Positions 56,117 to 64,000 of a stretch of DNA of 64,000 nucleotides are shown here, piece after piece. The notes under the pieces were generated by a model. It did no database searches. It saw nothing but the letters and a program-made list of their open reading frames with translations, and was not told the DNA's origin. This DNA is from Pohlia nutans. Taxonomy: Eukaryota > Streptophyta > Bryopsida > Bryales > Mniaceae. The stretch covers positions 31,153,811 to 31,217,810 of the forward strand of contig CM040085.1 of the NCBI GenBank assembly GCA_022496805.1. The letters are read 5' to 3'. Position 1 is the stretch's first letter; every line of letters starts with the position of its first letter. Made by a program: the position numbers and the translations under genes.

Positions 56117-58489
56117 GACTTGCTCCTTGTGCACAAATTTCTAGACATTCCAAAAGGTTCCTTACTACAACTTTTATGAAAACTCACTTGAAAGTCCCCT
56201 AAGATGGCCTATTTTTAACATTTTTTTGGGCTCACTTTTATTTTAATAACAAATAAAACCTATAAGCATCTTTTTTTAGGTGCAAAAATCAGACATTTAA
56301 GTTGATGCAATATTGCTAGTACGGCGTAGTATCTAAAAGAGGACCAACTTTTTATTGTTGTAAGCTCAAAGCAGTGGACATATGTTGGGGAATCCCAAGA
56401 TGAAGGTTGAAATCAACGGCTCCTAAGTGTTAGCCACTACCACCCTCAAGTGGTCAAAGTACTAGCAATACACAAAATATAAACCCCAAATATCCTTGGA
56501 ATGTGACAAATAGAATAAATGTTTTATGCACGCATCCATTACTACTTGACTTAATCCCTAAACGTTCTCACCTCTTTCCAAATTTGGTAGTTTTGCAAAG
56601 ATGCATCATAAATGCAATCCAAAGGGATATTTTTAACTTGACGTATGAATCAAAGTTGTACATTATAAAGTTTAAACTCTATCGATGATACGGTTATATC
56701 TACAATTGCTATCAGACATTTTTATGGTATGGGTGAGTGAAAGGCCTCAAAATCAAGTATTATTTTTTAAAGTAGTGAATGTAGTAGTAAAAATGTCTTT
56801 AATTAGAAAATATTTCCAATTAGTGATCATTTCTTATTTCATTATGATGACCATCACATTTATTTTTCAAAATTATCCATCCAAGGTTTGATTGTCTAAT
56901 GAGCTGGAGGTTTGTTACATAGTCAATTTGAACCCCAAGTATGAAACTCCCATATTATTCACAGAGGGCATTGGCATTAAAATGTCTTAGAGGGTGGATT
57001 TTGTATAAATTATATCAAATTATATAAAAATAAAATAACCAAATAGTTAGGTGAACACCAAATTAAATAAAATGAGATGTAGAAAATGTTGGATTGCATA
57101 TTTATTAAAAAAAATCTCCACAACATATATTAAGAATTGAAACATCTATGCATAATTTTTAAAAAAAGAAATTGCATCTAATGAAAATTAAAAGTCATTG
57201 ACGGTGTTTAATTTATAATAAAACAATCTTAAAATTTTATTAAAAAGCCCAAAAAGTTGGGTAGCTTGGCCTATGCTACATGTATTAAAAAAAACTCATA
57301 TAGTTAGGTTTTTAATGCTATTATTGCCTTCAAGGAAAATTCAATTCTTGTATATTATTACATTTTTGGATTCCTTATTAAGAGGGCTACAAGAGTTTCT
57401 TACATTAAAACCAATTACATCACTTGAGATTGGACTAAAATGAAATATAAGTGATTATAATCAGGGCCATATAATATGAGAGTTGCATACTCGAGATTTG
57501 AACTTGAGAGATTTTACAGATTGAAGGAATGATTAACTATCAATTTAACTTTAGTGCACAGCCATGATTTGAGTGATACATATTGTGAAGCATGTATAAA
57601 GTTCATAGAATGGCTTTCTGACTATGGTTGATTGGTAATTGGATCAGTCTATTTGACTTGTATCAATCTACAAATTGGAAATGTGGTGAGTGTTGTGTAA
57701 AAAAACAAATTTGAAAGCCTTAAATTTTGTCCATTTGAACGCTTCAAATATTCATAATAGAGCATTCTATATGTAGTTACTAATTTATATTGCATTATTA
57801 ATTCAAATGAAAATGTTATTGCTTAATAATCCGTTATATTAATCATTGGGTACAATTTTCTTAGCTCATTATACTATGAATGTACCCTTATGCCTTCGTT
57901 GTTTCAATAGCACATGCATCAAATAATGGTTCAACTTACAAGCGAAATTTCTACATAAAAGGAATTATAACAAAAAGAGAAGAAATTGAGAATGGGTCAG
58001 TCTACTTGATTTACAGTAGATAAACATATTATAAATGTGAAAGAATGAAATGAGCATATCATTGCACTATCTATTTGACTCATGTTCAAATTGTTATGAA
58101 TAGTAGTTATAGTACATAGTAGAATGTACAGTCAAGTCTAATTCGATTACGAATTCCCCTCTACAGGAAAAAAATTCATAAATTTTAAACAATGCTTGTG
58201 TACTCAAATTGATCCGATTTGGAAATTGTAAAGTGCATTGCAATCACATTGGAGTGTACTACAATATCATTACAAATTTACACATGTCTTAGTGAAAATC
58301 ACACAAGTTAAAATATTATATACACTATTTACCATTGAGTGCTCTCACTCTTTTCTTCAATTACAGTGTCCATTCTAGCAAGCATATTTGAAATGAGTAT
58401 TTGAAATTGTTCTTGAGATACTGGAGCCTATACTTGTTGGATGATTTGTATCATTTCATCTGTCTCCTTTATGTACAACATGGTAATGT
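56117..58489. other. AT-rich intergenic DNA, no gene seen
   Basis: No supported open frame. The stretch 57,640-58,145 repeats phrases such as 'cagtctatttgactt' and 'agtcaagtctaattcg', resembling the motif in the expanded ARA1 intron. Confidence 0.4.
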
Positions 58490-60474
58490 TCAACATAGCT
58501 AGCTATGTCAATAGCCTTAACCCAAAACGTTTTAGATAAGTTAGATGTCTTTAACATAGACCAAGCACGCTCTACTAATGTTTGCATTTTTCGTTTAGCA
58601 ACATTGTTTTGTCTAGGTGAATAAGGTACGGTAAAGTGTTGAACAATACCATGTTGTTCACAAAAATATTTATTTATTTGTCATATATATTCACCTCCGT
58701 TATCACTTTGTAAGATTTGAATTTTCAAATGAAATTAGTTTTCCACCAATGCTTTAAAGAGTTGAGGCTTATTAAATATTTCAAATTTATTTTTGAGAAA
58801 ATAGATAGTTGTAAATGGTGAAAAATCATCCAGAAATAATGAAAAAAATATTATGGTTCATTCAATGATGGAATAGATATGTGACCACTTAAATCATAAT
58901 GAATTAATTCCAAAAGAGATTTAGTGGTGTGTGTGGATTGGTGTAGAAATGGTTGAATGTGGTGTTTACCAAAAATACACCCTTCATACAACGGTAACTT
59001 AGACATTTTACATGTAGATAGGCAAATCATTAAGTTATGTTTTTGCATCATGGCTATGTGAGATTCATTTAAATGACATAGTCGATAATGTAATTTGAGT
59101 GATTCATTATAATTTATAATTATTGAATATGATTTAGTAGGAAGTAAGAACTTACTTAAGATCAATAATTCAACTAGAAATAAATTTTCTTTTTGTTTGC
59201 AAAAAGTGATGATTTTATTACCAGAAGGTGTGTTATTCAATGCTACACAATCCTTTGGTAAATATAAAATTGCTTCTTTTGTCTAAAAGTTGACTTAAAG
59301 ATAATATTTTTTTTGTTAAAGTTGGTACGTGTAATATATCACTAATAATTGCAGTTGGACCAGAAGGTAGTTTAACTTTGATTGAACCTTGGCCTATTGT
59401 CTGATGACATGTATCATCACTCATAAAGACAAGTCTACTAGGATTTAATTTGTCATATGTTGTATGGTACCAGAATCTAAATACCATGTAGAAGTTATAT
59501 TTATGTCATCATAACAAGATTTATTAGATACTTCATTAGTAGATGCAATAAATAAGTAAATTGGTTCTTTATCTTGGGCAGCATTGACTTGTTGGGATTG
59601 ATCTGTTGATTTTTTAATCCAGAATATGAATATGATTATTATAATTAGATTGAGTTTGATTATTTTTGGAAGGTCAATGAATTAGTTGATAAATACCATT
59701 CGATCGGTCTCTCAATCTTTTGCAGCAAGGCAATTTGTGATGCAGTTTGCCACTATTATTTTTGGTTTTGAATCATTCATATTTTTGAAAGAAGAATTAT
59801 AATTTATTTTATTATTTGATAAAAAAAATGTGTCTGAGTTTTATTAAAAGATATTTTTTTAGAATAGAATGTCATTGACTTAGTAGATTCATCATTAGAA
59901 TGTTATAAAGAATATTCTTATGATATATTAAAAATTAAATTTGCTGATGATAGATGAGCAAGACTACTTTGTGTTGAGACAAAAGCTCTTCATGATGGAG
60001 GTAAAGCAACCAATAAAAAAATTACTTGTTGGTCATTGCTTAAAGTTAATCTTGCTAAAGATGCCTCTCAGATTAATGATTGACACTCTTTCAATAATGA
60101 AATTACATTCAATGATTCACATACTGTCAAATGAGTTAATTTTTTTATGAATATTTACTTGCAAACCTTTTATTGGTCTTTGCGTAAGTTGCTTTCAGTA
60201 AATCCTAAACCTCTTTAGAGGTCTTAAAATTTTGCATCCACAATAATTGAGCGAGACTACAATGTAATAAATTTTCACAACGTGCTTTAAAATCTTTAAA
60301 CTTCCATGCACTTTGCAAAGAAACTTCAGTAGGTTTTAGTTCCAAATCTGATGTAACACTCCATTGCTTGTTTTTAAGAAGAAGCACTTCCAATTGAATG
60401 CTCCATTGTTCATAATGTGTGCTTGTAAGCTTATCAATTTGATAAGCTCTTTGAGAAGATGAGGCTGATGTCAT
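58490..60474 (-). pseudogene. Broken Ty1/Copia-type retrotransposon (gag to integrase)
   Basis: Read on the minus strand from 60,474. A UBN2-type gag start ('YQIDKLTSTHYEQWSIQLEV') lies at 60,474-60,205. Protease to pre-integrase text lies at about 59,487-59,233 ('ISDILHVPTLTKKILSLSQL'). The GAG-pre-integrase zinc-binding region follows at 59,240-58,851 ('LHYRLCHLNESHIAM', then 'CIFGKHH'). Integrase core remnants run to about 58,500 ('SDNGGEY', then an interrupted 'FTVPYSPRQNNVAKRK'). Stops and frame changes separate the blocks, and reverse transcriptase is missing, so the element is dead and 3'-truncated. No intact product can be expected. Confidence 0.8.
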
Positions 60475-60639
60475 TTTGCATCGCGTGATACAAAATTTCT
60501 TGATGCCTCAAACTATAAGAGAATGCGCAGTATCAAGCATTGTCGCATGTGTCTTTTCTTCTTCTTCGAAATTGATTAAAAGATTTATTTATTTATTTAT
60601 TTTATCATTTATGTAGTTTTTTAAATTTTAGATCAATTT

Positions 60640-60651
60640 GCTTTGATACCA
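60640..60651 (-). other. Copia primer-binding site
   Basis: On the minus strand 'tggtatcaaagc' matches the complement of plant initiator tRNA-Met 3' end (TGGTATCAGAGC) with one mismatch. It lies 166 bp upstream of the gag start, as expected for a Copia element. The LTR should lie just to the right, from about 60,652, but its outer end could not be fixed. Confidence 0.65.
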
Positions 60652-62149
60652 TATTCTAAAGCAATCATAATATTATATTTATATATATATATATATATTA
60701 TTGATAATAAATTAATTACAATCCTTCACACACATCGCACACTAACATACTTGTATTTAGAAAAGCATAAGAAAGGAGATCTAAGAAATTGTGTCTATAC
60801 ACTATGACTATTCAAATTCTATGAGATGATAAATGTAAGATGATTAACTATTTCATCTGCAATCTAACATTTATTAACATTGGGTTATTGAGTTAAATTG
60901 CTTTTACTCTTGTAGGTGACTTTAGGTACTACATATTAAACGTTTAAGACTTTCCTACCAAAAAATCTTATTCAAAAAGCTCATGAAGGAGAGAAAAACC
61001 TTTTTGAACTTTTTTGTACTACATTTATCTATTGCATAATTTGAACAGAATAAAATTTTAAAATTTACATAGACCAAAATGCCAAATGCCAAGTTCAGTG
61101 CTATAGTCAATGATTACATAGCCAAAACCAAAACCAAAATGCTAAGGTTAGTTATGGGCGCTGACACGTTTTGGGTAACGAGAAGGATTGTCTGGTAGGA
61201 TCTCCAGCGATCCCCAATACTTCCCTTGCACACCGAATGAAAGCCAAAGTAGCCCCCAGCTGCCCAATCTGATAATTTGGTTGTTGAACTTCTGTATTAA
61301 TCATAAAAATTAGTTTTAATGTAATTAGAGGTGTTTGGGCTTTCCGGTTGTGTCATTTTGTTGGAAATTTAAATCTGTTTGAAGTTCGTAAAAAGAACAA
61401 AAGGAATCATCTGGATGACCAAATTGTATTGTAGTGTCCCAAAATTTTGACACAAGATTTAGACATATGCTAGCAACATGGTTTTGGACCCAAAAACAGC
61501 GACTCCAAATAAATTATATGATAACGAATTTAAAAAAAAAAAATTACCACCATTTTTCCACACACCATAAATCTAATTTAAATTCTTTATTTATTGTTTT
61601 GGTTTTATATTAGAGGTTCTTAGAAGGAATATGTGAAGGTGCCTATGGCCTTCAAATTGTCAAAAATGTTGTAACCTACGTTGTATGGAATTAGAATGTA
61701 AAATGTCCTGAAAGGAGTTGTCAAGGATATGTAGGTTCTCCCCTTGTGTGTGAGTAAAGGGTTTAATTTTTCCATCATTTCTATGTAGGCAAAGACGGGG
61801 AGTGTAAAGGAAATTAGAAACGGAAGGGAAAGAAGGAAGACAATGATGGTACTTGAGATAGATGCCTTCAGTTAGGCGGGTCATGTTGTCTAAAATTTTG
61901 AATGTAAGCGGGGAAAGAAAGTGGGGGGAAAATACTAATCATGTCAAAGAGAAGCTCGACCATACAACTGTACATTTGTACAACCATATCTCATTGGTTG
62001 AACTACTTGTGGCAAATGAAGCTCTTACAAGTGGTTACGCTGTGGATATACAAACAAATTAAATTAATGCAGCTCCTTCTGGGTACATGATGGCTTGCAG
62101 CTCCTTCCTTTGGGTACATAATGGCTCGTATATGACGACTTGGCTTCAA
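60652..62149. other. Possible LTR remnant and intergenic DNA
   Basis: Contains a TA-rich microsatellite near 60,674-60,700. No second LTR was found for comparison. Open frames at 61,660-62,062 show no recognisable feature. Confidence 0.35.
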
Positions 62150-62397
62150 TGAAAAAATCAAAATTAACACAAAAAAATTTAAAAAATTTATAATGAAACT
62201 GGAATAACATGCACTATGAGATGGTATGATTTCCATTATATTTTTAGAAATGTCTTATATCTATTTTTGAAGATCCATGCAGTACAAATGATAGTCGACT
62301 AGCACAAACACCAAGAGAAATTTGGATTGATAATAAACTAGAAAGGTTGCAATCTCTTAGTTGTTCATTACATGGACGCAAGCACGTCAAAAGTTAA
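62150..62397. mobile_element. Fragment of TTAA element family B
   Basis: 'gagatggtatgatttccatt', 'acaaatgatagtcgactagc' and 'gaaaggttgcaatctctta' match the right part of 21,975-23,055 in the same order and orientation. It ends near 'cgtcaaaagttaaa', a decayed terminus. Confidence 0.65.
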
Positions 62398-62787
62398 AGT
62401 TTAAATTTGTTTTCATAACATAATACCATATTACTATAATTGGATCGCCACCCCAAATTTTATTTTCATTTTGAAAAATGAGCTTCATTGCACAAAATTT
62501 AAATTTCTTGTTTTTTGTTTTTGAGCAAAAAGTGACTATAAGTGATTACAAAACAAGTCATAATATTAAGTAGGTTTGAATAATATTTGAAATTTGAATA
62601 ATTTTTGACATACATGTGAATTAAAACAAATTAAACATAACATTGATAGACTTCATACTCATTGTCTTTCCTTCATGCTTATTGTCTTTTCTTCATGCAC
62701 TTTGCTCATCACCTTGAACCTCCACTTGTTCACTTAGCTATTGATAAAGTACTACCACTTCGAGTAAAAAAACTCTAGAAAACCAGT

Positions 62788-62954
62788 ATATCCCATCTTC
62801 CGTGGAAAAACTAAAAGAGCTAAAAATAGAAATTTGGAGTGGCTAAAAATAAATGTTACCAAAGTGTAGATCTCATCGCACTCGTCACAAAAGTAGATAG
62901 GGTACCAAATTACTATTTTTAGCCCTTTTAGTTTTTCCATGGAAGATGGGATAT
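62788..62954. repeat. Foldback, about 50-bp arms
   Basis: The left arm starts 'tatcccatcttccgtggaaa' and the right arm ends with the near-exact complement 'tttccatggaagatgggata'. The arms continue through 'aactaaaagagctaaaaata'. The spacer is about 65 bp. Probably a tiny MITE. Confidence 0.65.
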
Positions 62955-63239
62955 AACAAATTTGACGTATCACGATATATTCAAAATTTCCCTTTTGAGA
63001 TTAAAAAATCCAAGAAATAGAAATTGAAACAACTTAAATCAAAATACTTATTTAATTAAATTAAATAATGATAGATCGATCAAAGGCATTGTAAACGTTA
63101 TGAGAGAAATGAAAAGGTGCATGAAATGAAAAGTTGCATAATATTGAAATGAAAGGTTGCACACTACGGTGTTCCTTTTTTTTAGTCACGTTTGTGGTTT
63201 TTGATCAAGGTAGGTTAAGAAGATAACAAAGTTGATTAC

Positions 63240-63490
63240 AAAAAAGATATTGACAATTTGTGAATGAATATTATTGCGATGGGTTGAAATGTAATGCTCT
63301 AAGTGTAGTGACACTTGGAGATAAACATCTTTTGTAACTTGATTATGAAAAAGATATTGAAATTTTATGAATGAATATTGTTGTGATGGGTTGAAATGTG
63401 ATGCTCTAAGTGTAGTGACGCTTGGAGATATACTTTCGATTAAGAAAAAGATATTGACAATTTGTGAATGAAAATTGTTGTTTTTCCCGA
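63240..63490. repeat. Tandem repeat, unit about 100 bp, 2.4 copies
   Basis: 'aaaaagatattgacaatttg' followed by 'tgaatgaatattRttg' and 'gatgggttgaaatg' recurs at about 63,242, 63,347 and 63,444. The minus-strand open frame across it is repetitive and not called as a gene. Confidence 0.75.
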
Positions 63491-63529
63491 AGAAAAGGTG
63501 CACCTTCTTGTGAAGTTTTTGCTGGTACA

Positions 63530-64000
63530 GTTATCTCTTCCATTCAAAATATATATGCATGTATCCATACATACCTAAAAGATTTGATTTGGAATAGATC
63601 CTAATAAATAAAATTTGTAGACTAGATATATTAGAATAAATAGATAAATAAAGTAGAGGTATAATATAAATAGATAGAGTATATATACACATACATATAT
63701 ATATATACATATATACATGCATGTATACAAACACACATATAAAATTTGATTTAGTTTATTTGTTTATTTCTAATATTTAAAATCTTTATTCAATTCTTTA
63801 TTTTAAATTTTATGTTCATGAATATAGCTATATTTTGCTTTCATGTATACTTATGTACTAGTGTGGCTTAGAGTGTTCTTTGTGCTCCTCGTATACCATA
63901 GGTTTCTCGTATTTTTAATAGTTATTTCTTGTATTCTTCCTAGTTCAAATTTTTCATTCCAAGACAAGTAAAACATTTCTAGCATAATCGGAGAAGGTGG
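63530..64000. other. AT-rich right edge with a TA/CA microsatellite
   Basis: Mixed 'atatacat' repeats at about 63,677-63,745. No gene is seen. Confidence 0.4.

Noticed and set aside
1..64000. CRISPR arrays, operons or other prokaryotic features
   Set aside because: Tandem repeats here lack uniform repeat-spacer structure, and genes have spliceosomal introns, so the DNA is eukaryotic.

Overview
This is a nuclear window from a land plant. It carries a plant-type H2A.Z, a plant signal peptidase subunit, a plant-style GPI-anchored PLC-like protein and the plant-specific arabinokinase. It also has a short run of the plant telomere unit CCCTAAA and several plant MITE families. Intergenic DNA is AT-rich and crowded with transposons. 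A non-seed plant (bryophyte or lycophyte) is my guess; the sequence alone does not settle it.

Layout. 1-2,650: a minisatellite, a small inverted-repeat insertion and a TTAA-flanked element. 2,786-4,757: the first copy of a near-identical inverted repeat carrying an intact H2A.Z gene. 5-25 kb: a transposon belt. It includes a 5'-truncated LINE with a 1,451-codon open frame (9,589-13,944, minus) and a cluster of nested TTAA-flanked elements (19,666-25,202). 26,425-30,132: a complete eight-exon PI-PLC X-domain-like gene. 30-34.7 kb: repeats and a hairpin. 34,769-36,738: the second H2A.Z copy, in opposite orientation. 37-40 kb: nested MITE-type elements. 40,616-43,599: complete five-exon SPC25, with a minor-spliceosome-type intron. 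45,378-54,903: the last 24 exons of ARA1, degraded. 55-64 kb: another TTAA element, a broken Copia-type retrotransposon on the minus strand, foldbacks and low-complexity DNA.

The genes do not form a pathway. They are unlinked housekeeping functions: chromatin, GPI-linked surface protein, ER signal peptide cleavage, arabinose salvage. The main observations are these. (i) The LINE protein combines RT, a complete RNase H and a C-terminal restriction-like endonuclease, with a chromodomain-like and a possible PCIF1-like segment between. (ii) The two H2A.Z copies are almost identical in coding, intron and proximal 5' sequence but diverge abruptly at the promoter. (iii) ARA1 has lost its 5' exons, has two mutated splice acceptors, and carries a CACTA-type MITE inside a late exon; removing the MITE and one target-site copy restores the frame exactly. 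(iv) SPC25 intron 2 has a U12-type donor and branch site but apparently AT-AA ends. Exon structures were assigned by reading conserved protein families and splice sites by eye. No search or alignment was run.
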